DNA from: DASUFP01 sp036274495
Lineage (GTDB): Bacteria > Bacteroidota > Bacteroidia > AKYH767-A > OLB10
Length of the DNA: 45,140 nucleotides
Assembly (NCBI GenBank): GCA_036274495.1
Contig: DASUFP010000014.1
Location: 1 to 45,140 of the forward strand
Reading direction: 5' to 3'
Both the position numbers and the translations under genes were made by a program. Below are positions 1 to 8,144 of the stretch, piece by piece (position 1 is the first letter of the stretch; every line of letters begins with the position of its first letter). Under the pieces are notes generated by a model. It worked only from the letters and a program-made list of their open reading frames with translations. It did no database searches and had not been told where the DNA came from.

Positions 1-1
1 T

Positions 2-265
2 GAATTTTCGCTTGAAAATGAAGGGGAGAGCAAGGAAGCAATTACAATTGAAATTGAACGATACATGGCCATACCCGGACAAGCGCTGGGATATAAAATA
101 GGTCAATTAAGGATTCGTGAACTGCGCAATGAGGCAGCTCAAAAGATGGGTGCTGCATTTGATATCAGGAAGTTTCACGATGAAATTCTTGACGACGGTT
201 GTCTTCCACTCTCAGTGCTTGATGCAAAGATGAAGAGATGGATGAGCGGGGAAACAAATCCTTAA
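2..265 (+). CDS. DUF885 family protein, C-terminal end (partial)
   Basis: The reading frame is open from the left edge of the window, so only the last 87 residues are seen. They carry the hallmark C-terminal block of DUF885 proteins: a YMAIPGQALGYKIG segment, then an arginine-rich helix (IRELRNEA), then FDIRKFHDEILDDGCLPLSVL. DUF885 proteins are usually about 550-600 residues, often exported with a signal peptide or lipobox, and are thought to be metallopeptidase-like, but their substrate is not settled. The start and any active-site residues lie outside the window. The internal Met at position 65 is not the real start, because the family motif continues upstream of it. Family assignment is fairly sure; function is not. 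Confidence 0.8.
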   Translation, partial: EFSLENEGESKEAITIEIERYMAIPGQALGYKIGQLRIRELRNEAAQKMGAAFDIRKFHDEILDDGCLPLSVLDAKMKRWMSGETNP

Positions 266-330
266 AATAAATGTAGACTGCTATTTTGATTTAGAAGTTC
301 TTGCAGCAACAGGGGAGGAGTATGCATTTT

Positions 331-1032
331 TCACTTTATCCGAAAGGATTTATGGAAGTATGCTTCATAAAGTGAATCAATACTTTCTGTCACCTGGTAT
401 TCTTTCCGCTCACCAGGATATCTCCATCTGTCGCGTATGGTGTCCATTTCGAAGTCCAGGGCCCATAGGGCTTTTCGATAGGGTGTAAAGGCATCCGTCG
501 TATCTGAGACGGAGAGGGGCCGGCCGTTTGCGGCAAGCCAGGACCCTATATCATCCGGATAAACAACATATGCTCGCATACCAAATGATGTATCCACAGC
601 CTGAACATGCATATCGTATTGCAATTGAAACCGGTGCGTGTACCGTACCGTATCTCCGCGAATAGTTTTAAGCCGGTAGGTGTGAAGGTAATGATAGATC
701 CGGAGCGGTTTAATTTCCCTTTTCAAGCTGTCAGCTCCATATGAAACTACAATGCGATTGAGAATTTCGGTTGTATCAATATACCGCGAACCACTCGCTA
801 AATGGTTAAAATCGTTCCAGCTTTCCGGTTCATAACTATCAGGATACATGGCGAACTTTTTAATCCAGTTGCGGATGCTGTCTCTGATACCGGTTACCAG
901 CTGTGTGTTTTCCTTGCCAAAATCATGATATTTTAATCCATTTACTTTTTGATGGCATGCTAAAAAACAAGTTAAAACCATAATCAATGTGCACATACTG
1001 TTTCGATATAAAAATCTTAATAACATGTACAT
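331..1032 (-). CDS. putative lipoprotein of unknown function
   Basis: A 233-residue protein I do not recognise. The N-terminus has basic residues (R6, R10), then a hydrophobic stretch ending in FLAC at about residues 23-26, which fits a lipoprotein signal peptide with Cys26 as the lipidated residue. The rest is soluble, rich in aromatic and charged residues, with no transmembrane segment and no motif I can name. Met3 and Met13 are possible alternative starts; starting at Met13 would remove the basic N-region of the signal, so the long form is preferred. It converges with the DUF885 gene on its left. Probably anchored in the inner or outer membrane facing the periplasm. Confidence 0.6.
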   Translation of the reverse strand: MYMLLRFLYRNSMCTLIMVLTCFLACHQKVNGLKYHDFGKENTQLVTGIRDSIRNWIKKFAMYPDSYEPESWNDFNHLASGSRYIDTTEILNRIVVSYGADSLKREIKPLRIYHYLHTYRLKTIRGDTVRYTHRFQLQYDMHVQAVDTSFGMRAYVVYPDDIGSWLAANGRPLSVSDTTDAFTPYRKALWALDFEMDTIRDRWRYPGERKEYQVTESIDSLYEAYFHKSFRIK

Positions 1033-1076
1033 CTGAACTATTGAGTCTTTTGTGATTGTTTACCGTTTGCGATAAA

Positions 1077-2057
1077 TCACCGCATCAAATTAATTTCTTC
1101 AGCTCTTTTCTTTTCAATTTGGAGGATATTGTTTTGTATATCTCTCATAATAGCATCAGCCCACCAGCTGGCATAAAAATTAAAAGTTGTAGTTAATTTA
1201 AAATTACTCCAAAGGTGAAGCCGGTAGTTGTTTTCTGATAATTTTTCCAGTTCATAAGTTCCATTTAACACATCAAAATACCTCCCGCCGACCACCAAAT
1301 GTTCATCCATAGTAGTCAATGGGATTTCATGGGGGAGGGCTTTTATGGTAAACGACATTCTTTTATTGTCAATGTATTCAGTAACCGTTTCATGAAAAAC
1401 AAGTCCGTTTGTAAAAATAGCCTCCCTATAGGCGCCAATTCCTTCATAATTTAATTCTGCTTTAACAGGCCTTGGAAAATTCAATAATCGCGTCAGCCAG
1501 CCCTTATCTTGTTCTTTACTGATTTCAGTTACTCTGGTAACATTATCCCAAATTCGTTCTGCAGGTGCATTTATATCGATAAATGTGTGTGCTGTGTATG
1601 GGGTGGTACTTGCTCCGATGTAATTTTCTATCGGGGAAACAAATAGCGGCAAGAGTGTCAAAACGGAGATATACATTTTACTTTCTTTCTGCCTTAGCTT
1701 TAGATATCCGCCGATAAGTCCGCCAACAGTGGCGGCAAATAGAAAAACGGGAAGGATCATCAGCAAACAGGGCCAGCCTTCAATGTTAAATATTAAAGTA
1801 ATAAAAAAAAATGCAAAAATTGGTATCCAGGGCGCACAACAACGGTAAATTATCGATTTCACGTTCTCAATTCTTGAAAAGTAAACGGTCAGAGCGCCTA
1901 CAATTGATGGCAGCAGGAACAGGAATGTTGTTGACATCATATTAAATACCTCATTCCATTCCGGTATGCCAAAAGCGAATCTCAGCAATAAAGCGTAAGC
2001 AACCGGAATAGCGGCTATTTTAAGGGTGGCAACCAACCTTTTATTCATATTAACCAT
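1077..2057 (-). CDS. membrane protein with C-terminal SRPBCC/polyketide-cyclase-like domain
   Basis: A 326-residue protein. The first ~150 residues contain about five hydrophobic segments (around 10-30, 40-60, 75-95, 98-120 and 130-145), so this half is a membrane domain. From about residue 155 it becomes soluble, with the sequence FIDINAPAERIWDNV, the usual opening strand and helix of an SRPBCC (START/Bet v1-like) domain, followed by the expected strands and a long C-terminal amphipathic helix. SRPBCC domains bind hydrophobic ligands; nothing here identifies the ligand. Met4 (position 2048) is an equally good start. It lies 5-14 bases downstream of the next membrane-protein gene and is probably co-transcribed with it. 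Confidence 0.65.
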   Translation of the reverse strand: MVNMNKRLVATLKIAAIPVAYALLLRFAFGIPEWNEVFNMMSTTFLFLLPSIVGALTVYFSRIENVKSIIYRCCAPWIPIFAFFFITLIFNIEGWPCLLMILPVFLFAATVGGLIGGYLKLRQKESKMYISVLTLLPLFVSPIENYIGASTTPYTAHTFIDINAPAERIWDNVTRVTEISKEQDKGWLTRLLNFPRPVKAELNYEGIGAYREAIFTNGLVFHETVTEYIDNKRMSFTIKALPHEIPLTTMDEHLVVGGRYFDVLNGTYELEKLSENNYRLHLWSNFKLTTTFNFYASWWADAIMRDIQNNILQIEKKRAEEINLMR

Positions 2058-2062
2058 TCTTG

Positions 2063-2653
2063 TTATTCTTTTTCTTCATACATTTTATCCCTTTCTTTCT
2101 GAACGTTATCCCACAAATAACTTTGGTTGGGATGTTCTAATGCCTGAAGGATAGCGTCTCTTAAAGCAGGATGATTTCTGTACTTGAACTGAACCAAATC
2201 AGCATCAGAAGTAAGGGCGAAAAGCAGGCCGATTCCTCCCCAGAGCACAATGCGGTTAATTATTGAAATAAAAAAATCTGATTTTGTTTTTATGTAATTG
2301 AACAAACCAACAATAAAGACCAGAAGCAGGAGTAATAATCCAATGTTCAGCTGAAGTTTTGCCCCCGACCAGAACTGAATTTTGAATACTATTCCAACCA
2401 GTACAAGTGATAATCCAATACCGGATGCAAAAGTGGCTGCCTTTTGTAACAGATTTAGGTTTTGATTACTCTCCTTGCCAAAAAATATTCTGAGTTTATT
2501 TGAAAAATAGATCACATACCCTGAGTAAAAATAATAGACCGAAAGTGTCATAAGTGTCAAAACGGTAAGTAATCCTGCACCGGGAATTAAAAAAATATTC
2601 ATTACAAGTGCAGCAATTCCACAAACAGAAAGGATAATTTCAGCTTTTTTCAT
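2063..2653 (-). CDS. multi-pass membrane protein of unknown function
   Basis: About 196 residues when started at MKKAEIILSV. A start 13 codons upstream (2692) is possible, but it adds a non-hydrophobic leader that looks unnatural. Five hydrophobic helices can be picked out (around residues 5-25, 30-50, 75-95, 100-120 and 135-155), followed by a charged cytoplasmic-looking tail ending in EEKE. No conserved enzymatic motif is seen. Its stop lies a few bases from the start of the SRPBCC membrane protein, suggesting translational coupling. Function unknown. Confidence 0.55.
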   Translation of the reverse strand: MKKAEIILSVCGIAALVMNIFLIPGAGLLTVLTLMTLSVYYFYSGYVIYFSNKLRIFFGKESNQNLNLLQKAATFASGIGLSLVLVGIVFKIQFWSGAKLQLNIGLLLLLLVFIVGLFNYIKTKSDFFISIINRIVLWGGIGLLFALTSDADLVQFKYRNHPALRDAILQALEHPNQSYLWDNVQKERDKMYEEKE

Positions 2654-2709
2654 AGTATAATGATAGGAGAAATTATTTTTTAAGAATAGCAATTGGGAAA
2701 AGACTGCTG

Positions 2710-3252
2710 TTAGTTTTCTTTAAAATAATCCTTTAGTAAACCGACTAAATATTGGGCTTCAGCATCGTCAACTCCCTGTCCGAAGGAATATGTTTTCATC
2801 CCGTAATCAAATTTGATTTTACCGGGCCCCAATCCCCAGACAGCATAGCGATTTCCGCCCCAAATAGAGTCATTTCCGAATTCTGTCCTGAAATTATTTA
2901 CTCCGTTTATTTCGAGTTTGTTTTTAGCGCCAATACCGAAAACCGTCTTTTCAAAATAAACCAAACCCCTGTCGGTAAAGAACTTCTCTTGTCCGAAATA
3001 GCCCCATAAAAGCATAAGAATAATTGCTACTCCACTGAATGTCCAGGCTAAAAGCCAGAAAGTAATAAAACCGTCAACAGAAGGTTGCTCTGTTCCCTTA
3101 AACAGCATTGAAGACACATTTTTAAAGCCCCAATACCATCCTCCCAGCCAGGCTGTACCGAAAAGTAATACGAACCAGTTTTTTTTTGATGGAATATTTA
3201 TGTTTATTCCTCCGGCTGTTTTATCAACTGTAGCCTTACCATTATAGATCAT
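2710..3252 (-). CDS. two-helix membrane protein with PH-like C-terminal domain (hypothetical)
   Basis: 180 residues. A short N-terminal polar strand (about 1-22) is followed by two transmembrane helices (about 26-45 and 63-85), then a ~90-residue soluble domain. That domain has alternating strands and a final helix (AEAQYLVGLLKDYF), reminiscent of the bacterial PH-like domains found after paired helices in YdbT/PH_2 proteins. The resemblance is by layout only; I do not see a diagnostic motif. It is on the same strand as the next two membrane-protein genes, 57 bases upstream of them. Function unknown. Confidence 0.55.
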   Translation of the reverse strand: MIYNGKATVDKTAGGININIPSKKNWFVLLFGTAWLGGWYWGFKNVSSMLFKGTEQPSVDGFITFWLLAWTFSGVAIILMLLWGYFGQEKFFTDRGLVYFEKTVFGIGAKNKLEINGVNNFRTEFGNDSIWGGNRYAVWGLGPGKIKFDYGMKTYSFGQGVDDAEAQYLVGLLKDYFKEN

Positions 3253-3296
3253 CAGGCTGTTATTAAATTATGTAGTTAAATTGTCCGAAAATAATA

Positions 3297-3905
3297 TCAA
3301 ACACCGATGGTACCTGTTTCAACTGACCCTGCACGTACATAATTTGTAAAAATCACCCCATTGGATGATATAAGGCTTTCTGTAAGGGTAAAGGCCGCCG
3401 GGATAGTGCCTTCCCTGAACAGCCGTTTACCCGTGCCGAGAGTTATCGGGAAGATCATGAGTGTTAATTCGTCAACCAGGTCATGCATAAAAAGTGTTTG
3501 GGCTAAATTACCGCTTCCAATGACTTTTAAATCGGAACCTTTACCTGCCTTTAATGCTTTTAAACGGGCCACCACATCAGATGATATCAGTTCTGAATTT
3601 TGCCAGGAGAGGTCTACAGGACTGTTGGCAACCACATATTTGGTGACCTCGTTTATTCCGGGCCACATCTCAGCATGGTTGGGCCAGTAAGCTGCAAACA
3701 GTTCATATGTGTACTTGCCCAAAAGCAGGTCGGTAGGGCTCAGATGTTTTTGCATAAATGCTCCGGCCTCTGCATCTGCAGCATAAAAATAGGGCGCTGT
3801 CCAACCCCCATATTTAAAACTATTTGAATTATCCTCCTCCGGTCCGCCCGGTGCCTGCATAACTCCGTCAAGAGTTATAAATTCCTGAACCAGAATTTTT
3901 CTCAT
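3297..3905 (-). CDS. dihydrofolate reductase family protein (RibD C-terminal-like)
   Basis: 202 residues matching the RibD C-terminal/DHFR-like family: the opening MRKILVQEFITLDGVMQAPGG, the central DLLLGKYTYELFAAYWP, then VIGSGNLAQTLFMHDLVDEL and the LMIFPITLGTGKRLF block that forms the NADPH pocket and dimer core. These stand-alone proteins are presumed NAD(P)H-dependent reductases, but their physiological substrate is generally unknown; they are distinct from true FolA and from full-length RibD, whose deaminase domain is absent here. Length is typical. It is separately spaced from its neighbours and is probably its own transcription unit. Confidence 0.85.
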   Translation of the reverse strand: MRKILVQEFITLDGVMQAPGGPEEDNSNSFKYGGWTAPYFYAADAEAGAFMQKHLSPTDLLLGKYTYELFAAYWPNHAEMWPGINEVTKYVVANSPVDLSWQNSELISSDVVARLKALKAGKGSDLKVIGSGNLAQTLFMHDLVDELTLMIFPITLGTGKRLFREGTIPAAFTLTESLISSNGVIFTNYVRAGSVETGTIGV

Positions 3906-4011
3906 GAGAAATGATTACATATATGAATAAAAAAAATGCTCACTTAAAGGTACCTTGAGTAATTCTTAAAGAAAGTGAGTAAATATAAAAATAAGAGATT
4001 ACATTAAGTAA

Positions 4012-4557
4012 TTATTTTTCAGATCGTGATAATTGTAATTTAAATGCTTCCGAAAAATATTTTAAAGCAGTTTTAACATGTTCATCCGTTATAGATCCTT
4101 TTTCATCCAGCTTACCCTTTATCCCTTGTATTAAAAGAGTAGTTTCAGGATCGAACTGAGCCATTAATGTTTGCATGATCAGCTGCAGTTCGTCGTGCCC
4201 TTTCTGTCCATGAGCGGATGCGGTTATTAATCCAACTGGTTTTCCGGTAAAAATAGTAGTGGATACACACCATTCGAGAGCGTTTTTCAACCCGCTTGGT
4301 ATGCTGAAAATATATTCCGGTGTGCAGATAATAACGCCATCTGCCTTTTCAATGTGATTTCTGAAAGCGATAATTGCTTTTGGAGGGTGGTGAATTGAAA
4401 GCTCCGGATCAAAAGGTGGTAGCGATTTCAATTTATTAAAAATGGATAAGTTAAAGCAGTCTTTTGTCAGATTGGCAAAGTTATTTATCAGCACCTCATT
4501 GGCTGAATTACTACCGGCACTTCCGATAATCACAAAAACATTCTTCTTTAAAGACAT
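4012..4557 (-). CDS. NADPH-dependent FMN reductase family protein
   Basis: 181 residues of the flavodoxin-like NADPH-dependent FMN reductase family. The N-terminal strand and glycine/serine loop (VIIGSAGSNSANE) is the FMN phosphate-binding site. The second flavin-contact motif is clear as CTPEYIFSIPSGLKNALEW around residues 78-97, and the third as ASAHGQKGHDEL. Such enzymes reduce FMN, quinones or azo compounds with NAD(P)H in the cytoplasm; the natural substrate cannot be read from the sequence. Length is normal for the family, and there is no sign of truncation. Confidence 0.87.
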   Translation of the reverse strand: MSLKKNVFVIIGSAGSNSANEVLINNFANLTKDCFNLSIFNKLKSLPPFDPELSIHHPPKAIIAFRNHIEKADGVIICTPEYIFSIPSGLKNALEWCVSTTIFTGKPVGLITASAHGQKGHDELQLIMQTLMAQFDPETTLLIQGIKGKLDEKGSITDEHVKTALKYFSEAFKLQLSRSEK

Positions 4558-4626
4558 TTCTTTTTATAAGCTGGTATACATTATCTTTTTGCCATGTGGT
4601 AAGTTGACAAATAAACCACGGACTCA

Positions 4627-5055
4627 CTATTTATGGGATTGTTCAAATCCGTCTTTTATTGCCATTTCAAGTACATCAACATTTATATCTTTTAATGATT
4701 TAAATTTGATACAATAACCACTCACACTGGCTTTTCCAATTTTTTTTCCATATTTCAGCGCCAGGTATTTTTTATCGGCTATACTTAGAATATATACAGA
4801 TATACCCGTACTGTTTGCACTTAACCCGATCTGGTAAAATTCCTTGGTTTTACCATCGGCATATTTTAAGGTTTGCATCCCATAACCTATATTCGGATTG
4901 GAGACAACTTTATTTTCACTGTTTCGGCCGTCGAGATACCAGATTTTACATTTAGGCTTTAGTTTCAAAATCCTGTTGTGCAACAACTGCATGTCACTTC
5001 GTTTCGGTTCCGGCTGATTTGCAATATAATCTTTAATTTCTTTTTCAGTTTTCAT
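4627..5055 (-). CDS. DUF1801 domain-containing protein
   Basis: 142 residues with the DUF1801 (YdhG-like) fold pattern: an N-terminal helix (EKEIKDYIANQPEPKRSDM), a central PNIGYGMQTLKYADGKTKEFYQIG strand region, and a C-terminal KFKSLKDINVDVLEMAIKDG helix. Members are small cytoplasmic proteins of unknown function, possibly ligand-binding. The usual family central motif is recognisable although this copy is somewhat diverged. It stands alone between the FMN reductase gene and the GIY-YIG gene. Confidence 0.75.
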   Translation of the reverse strand: MKTEKEIKDYIANQPEPKRSDMQLLHNRILKLKPKCKIWYLDGRNSENKVVSNPNIGYGMQTLKYADGKTKEFYQIGLSANSTGISVYILSIADKKYLALKYGKKIGKASVSGYCIKFKSLKDINVDVLEMAIKDGFEQSHK

Positions 5056-5208
5056 ATTACAATAGTTTTTTATGAAATTTTTATCGATAATCGGTGAGCT
5101 ACTACTTTATTATCTGAACAATATTTGCAGTGTTTCCGTCTTTTGTGAATGCAAGTTAAAAAATCTTTTGGTGTCATATCATAGTACGAGCTAGGGAGGT
5201 GTTGTGAT

Positions 5209-5478
5209 TTATTTCGCGATCCGGGCGCTCTGGCCGCTGCCGGCGATCAACCATTCAATATAACTTCTTCTCTTTTTACGCTTTATTTCCATCTCAAATT
5301 GCACAGCTTCTGCATTCGTATCAAATGCCCTGGTGAACACCAATTGCCAGTCGTTAGCCTTTTTTGTTGATTTAGAACCCGAATTTTTGTGTCTGAACAA
5401 CCGGTCTGTTAACTGCCCGGTAGATCCAACATAATACGAGTCAAGAGAAGGGGAATAAATGATGTAGGTGAAAAACAT
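5209..5478 (-). CDS. GIY-YIG nuclease superfamily protein
   Basis: 89 residues when started at MFFTYIIYSP, the normal beginning of this small family. A start seven codons upstream would fall inside the palindrome described next and is unlikely. The GIY-like YII and the YVG (residues ~15-18) of the two core strands are present, followed by the conserved Arg in LTDRLFRHK and the metal-binding Glu in VQFEMEIKRKKR. These one-domain UvrC-N-terminus-like proteins are very common in Bacteroidota, and their biological role is not established. Catalytic residues look intact. No partner gene is evident. Confidence 0.85.
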   Translation of the reverse strand: MFFTYIIYSPSLDSYYVGSTGQLTDRLFRHKNSGSKSTKKANDWQLVFTRAFDTNAEAVQFEMEIKRKKRRSYIEWLIAGSGQSARIAK

Positions 5479-5484
5479 AAAAGA

Positions 5485-5520
5485 AAAACCCCGGACCACA
5501 TATGAGTGGTCCGGGGTTTT
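5485..5520. terminator. perfect 15-bp palindrome, bidirectional terminator-like
   Basis: AAAACCCCGGACCAC pairs perfectly with GTGGTCCGGGGTTTT around a six-base loop. One side begins with an A-run and the other ends in a T-run, so it reads as a rho-independent terminator on both strands. It lies immediately upstream of the GIY-YIG start codon (5478), so on the minus strand it would sit in that gene's leader. Confidence 0.6.
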
Positions 5521-5684
5521 GGGAGGGTTACAGGGTCAACGCACTCAAGTTGCATTTGTACGAAAAAGTATCAAGTGTTACCTTTCAAAGTATTTTACTA
5601 ATGAACAATTTCGACTTTGTTATTATGGTGAAAATGGAGAAATTAAAAGATTTTGATCATTCGGGATAAGTAAAATAAGATGAA

Positions 5685-6491
5685 TTATACAGTCTTATAG
5701 TTTAAAATTTGTTTATATAAAACAATTTGCTTTTTATCCTCAACACTTAAGTAGTCATTATTATATAGATTCAATAAGTCGCAATCAATAATCTTGCTAC
5801 CAATTTCTTTTTGAAAATGTAATATTTTTCTGTCAGCTGATTGACGTATAGATTTTATTTTTAAAGTTCTATCACCTAATTTTATTCCATCATGAGTGAT
5901 TGCTATTTCTGTAATTGTTTCATTTTGAGTTCCAAATTTTTCAATCATTTGCCAGGTTCCATTTTGATTCCATATATGCGTTAGATCGTTAAATGAATCG
6001 AATCTAACTGATTGATTTCTGACTTTTTCAAATTCACCAATTAGTCTAGTCATTTCATTTTGAGTTTTTAGATATTTTTCTTTTTCTTCATCATACTCGT
6101 CTCTTAATTCTGCTAAATCACTTTTAAGTTTATTAAATCGTTCTTTGCTTACGATAAGTTTATTATTAACTATATGTTGAATATATGGAGAAGCCAATTC
6201 AGTATAGATCAATTTTATTCCAAGCGCAACTGCGTTAAATACATTATATAAAATTAACACTAAAAATGTTGTTAAAATAGGTAACCAAATCATGCTAAAT
6301 AAAGTTTGATTAGATAAGTAATTATCTATTAGTTCAACTCTTTCTGAAATTGATAAGCCATTTTCATTGTAGAATAAAAATGCAAATATTTTCCAATGCC
6401 AAATTGACCAAGTGATCATGAAACTTCCAATAAATGGACTGTTTAATCTTTCATAAATTGTATTTGCAATATCTTTTATTCTATCCAGCAT
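5685..6491 (-). CDS. membrane-anchored coiled-coil protein of unknown function
   Basis: 268 residues. An N-terminal helix (LDRIKDIANTIYERLNSPF) precedes two transmembrane segments (about 20-40 and 65-95). A long charged heptad-like stretch at about 115-155 (LKSDLAELRDEYDEEKEKY) is probably coiled coil, and a small globular C-terminal region follows. The pattern of an amphipathic helix ending in RLNSPFIGSF before the membrane segments recurs in uncharacterised bacterial proteins, but I cannot assign a function. The gene is visibly more AT-rich than the flanking chromosome and lies next to another AT-rich orphan gene, which suggests acquired DNA. Confidence 0.6.
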   Translation of the reverse strand: MLDRIKDIANTIYERLNSPFIGSFMITWSIWHWKIFAFLFYNENGLSISERVELIDNYLSNQTLFSMIWLPILTTFLVLILYNVFNAVALGIKLIYTELASPYIQHIVNNKLIVSKERFNKLKSDLAELRDEYDEEKEKYLKTQNEMTRLIGEFEKVRNQSVRFDSFNDLTHIWNQNGTWQMIEKFGTQNETITEIAITHDGIKLGDRTLKIKSIRQSADRKILHFQKEIGSKIIDCDLLNLYNNDYLSVEDKKQIVLYKQILNYKTV

Positions 6492-6539
6492 TTCAATATC
6501 TTATATTATATTTAATTGTTGACAGTTATTTTAATATTT

Positions 6540-7712
6540 CTAATTATGATTGAATATATACTTAATGTAATCCCATAATAATCCACCAATTCCAATTGTA
6601 ATAGTGCCGACAATTATAAGCTTAACTATTAGATTCCAGCGAGAAAAATAATTCCAAGATTCGTTTGAATAGGATGAATTTAAAGCTATGTAAGGGAAAA
6701 TCGCTAATACAACGATAAGACTAACAACCAATGGAATCAATACCTTAAGGTTATTCCTGTATTTATAATGTTCATATCTAATATCATTCATCAGTTTGAT
6801 GTTAAAGGAATTATCAAACAAAGCTGAATCATTTAAATATATTCTGTAGAAGTAAATCCCAGAATGAATTTTAGGAGGGATTCCGAAGGATAGAACGCTA
6901 TCAGATATTAGAGGGTGTTTCAAATTATAAATGATATTTGAGGAATCTATAAGTTCAACTCTAACTTCAGTAAGATCATTTTGAGGTATATTGTAAGAGT
7001 TATAATGAAAACTCAAATAAGGGTTTTCTTCAGTTATTACAGCAGATAAATAATTTTCCCTAAATTCATCGAATATTAATGATTTAGCTGGAATATAATT
7101 GAAATAACCGACAATTAGAAATTGCTGATTATCTCTAATTTTTTGTACAAATGGAATTAACGTCAATGTCATTCCTGTAAAAGAGAAAATACTTTTACCA
7201 CCAGAAGCATTCTGAATTGTGGAATAGTGAATTATATTTGGATTTAATGTTCTAATAATGTTTTCAGTGTCATATATAATTGGTGAATCATGATATACAA
7301 AAGAAGAATTTATTTCATATTCAAAATTTGATTCTTCAAATTGACCCTTATTTGATAATTTCAATGTGTTAATTGTTGAAGAAAAGGGATATCTAGTAAA
7401 AAACGCTCCTCTAAAATATAATTCATCGTTTTCGATTCTGAATTGCCCGCCTATAAAATTCAATTCAGGATGTAAGTCGATTTTTGACAACATTCCTTCA
7501 TTATTAATAATGAAAATTGAACCACGAGAATTTAAAGAAGTTGCAGAATTAGTTGCGATAAAAAGATCGCCATTAAATTCAAGTATGCTAACAGGATAGA
7601 ACCCACCTGCAAATGGATTTCTGATAATTATAATATTATTAAATGAAAAGTTCACTGATTGAACAGACATATATTGAATAGTTAATAATAATGTAAATAA
7701 GAAATGCTTCAC
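6540..7712 (-). CDS. exported, C-terminally membrane-anchored protein of unknown function
   Basis: 390 residues, not recognised. The N-terminus (MKHFLFTLLLTIQYMSVQS) is a signal peptide. The ectodomain is beta-rich, with repeated short phrases such as ILEFNGDLFIATNS and FRIENDELYFRGAFF that resemble blades of a propeller-like or sensor-type repeat, then an immunoglobulin-like stretch (about 245-300). A transmembrane helix follows at about 325-345, and a second at about 365-385. This layout recalls periplasmic sensor domains, but no signalling domain follows. AT-rich like its downstream neighbour, 48 bases away on the same strand, with which it probably forms an operon. Confidence 0.5.
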   Translation of the reverse strand: MKHFLFTLLLTIQYMSVQSVNFSFNNIIIIRNPFAGGFYPVSILEFNGDLFIATNSATSLNSRGSIFIINNEGMLSKIDLHPELNFIGGQFRIENDELYFRGAFFTRYPFSSTINTLKLSNKGQFEESNFEYEINSSFVYHDSPIIYDTENIIRTLNPNIIHYSTIQNASGGKSIFSFTGMTLTLIPFVQKIRDNQQFLIVGYFNYIPAKSLIFDEFRENYLSAVITEENPYLSFHYNSYNIPQNDLTEVRVELIDSSNIIYNLKHPLISDSVLSFGIPPKIHSGIYFYRIYLNDSALFDNSFNIKLMNDIRYEHYKYRNNLKVLIPLVVSLIVVLAIFPYIALNSSYSNESWNYFSRWNLIVKLIIVGTITIGIGGLLWDYIKYIFNHN

Positions 7713-8022
7713 TTTGGAATGAACTAGGGAACGTTTTCCTCTTGCTGTTAATTTAATTTGTAACTCTACTTTTCCTTTTTGATTTATTCTAAAATTGTAA
7801 AGTTTTGAAATATTCGGAAAGTTATAGTATAGAACTTCTAGATGTTGTTATACTTTTTAAAAGTCATTAGTGAGATGTGAATATGCACTTTTATCTCATT
7901 TTTTTTGCAGAAGGTTGTAATCTTAAGGTTGTCCAAATTAACTGTTCAAAATCATTGTTCCAATTTTGTTTGAAAACTATTGATTGATTGAAATAAAAAA
8001 GTATCACCATTGTATCACCGCG
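7713..8022. other. AT-rich intergenic region, no gene seen
   Basis: About 310 bases upstream of the AT-rich gene pair and downstream of the tRNA terminator. Short frames in both directions are interrupted and match nothing I know. It contains an 8-base direct repeat GTATCACC at 8001-8008 and 8012-8019, and a copy of AAAAAGTATCA (7996-8006) that also occurs at 5563-5573. Confidence 0.5.
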
Positions 8023-8023
8023 A

Positions 8024-8059
8024 AATAAAAAAGCCTTACGAAACTAATCGTAAGGCTTT
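8024..8059 (-). terminator. rho-independent terminator of tRNA-Ala
   Basis: On the minus strand, AAGCCTTACG and CGTAAGGCTT form a 10-11 bp perfect stem with an 8-base loop, followed by a T-rich run. It begins about a dozen bases beyond the tRNA 3' end and is correctly oriented for it. Confidence 0.85.
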
Positions 8060-8070
8060 GATAATCAGTG

Positions 8071-8144
8071 TGGAGCATACCGGAGTCGAACCGGTGACCC
8101 TTTGCATGCCATGCAAATACTCTAGCCAGCTGAGCTAATGCCCC
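8071..8144 (-). tRNA. tRNA-Ala (anticodon GGC)
   Basis: A 74-base cloverleaf on the minus strand. The acceptor GGGGCAT pairs with ATGCTCC (one G-T wobble) with discriminator A. The D arm is GCTC...GAGT, the anticodon stem TTTGC/GCAAA carries the loop ATGGCAT so the anticodon is GGC, and the T arm is CCGG-TTCGACT-CCGG. CCA is not encoded. It decodes GCC/GCU. A terminator follows directly. Immediately upstream on the same strand lie three tRNA-derived repeat units that share its first 14 bases. Confidence 0.97.

Noticed and set aside
5468..5656. Plus-strand small ORF (62 codons)
   Set aside because: It reads straight through the 15-bp palindrome and overlaps the GIY-YIG start; no family or signal pattern.
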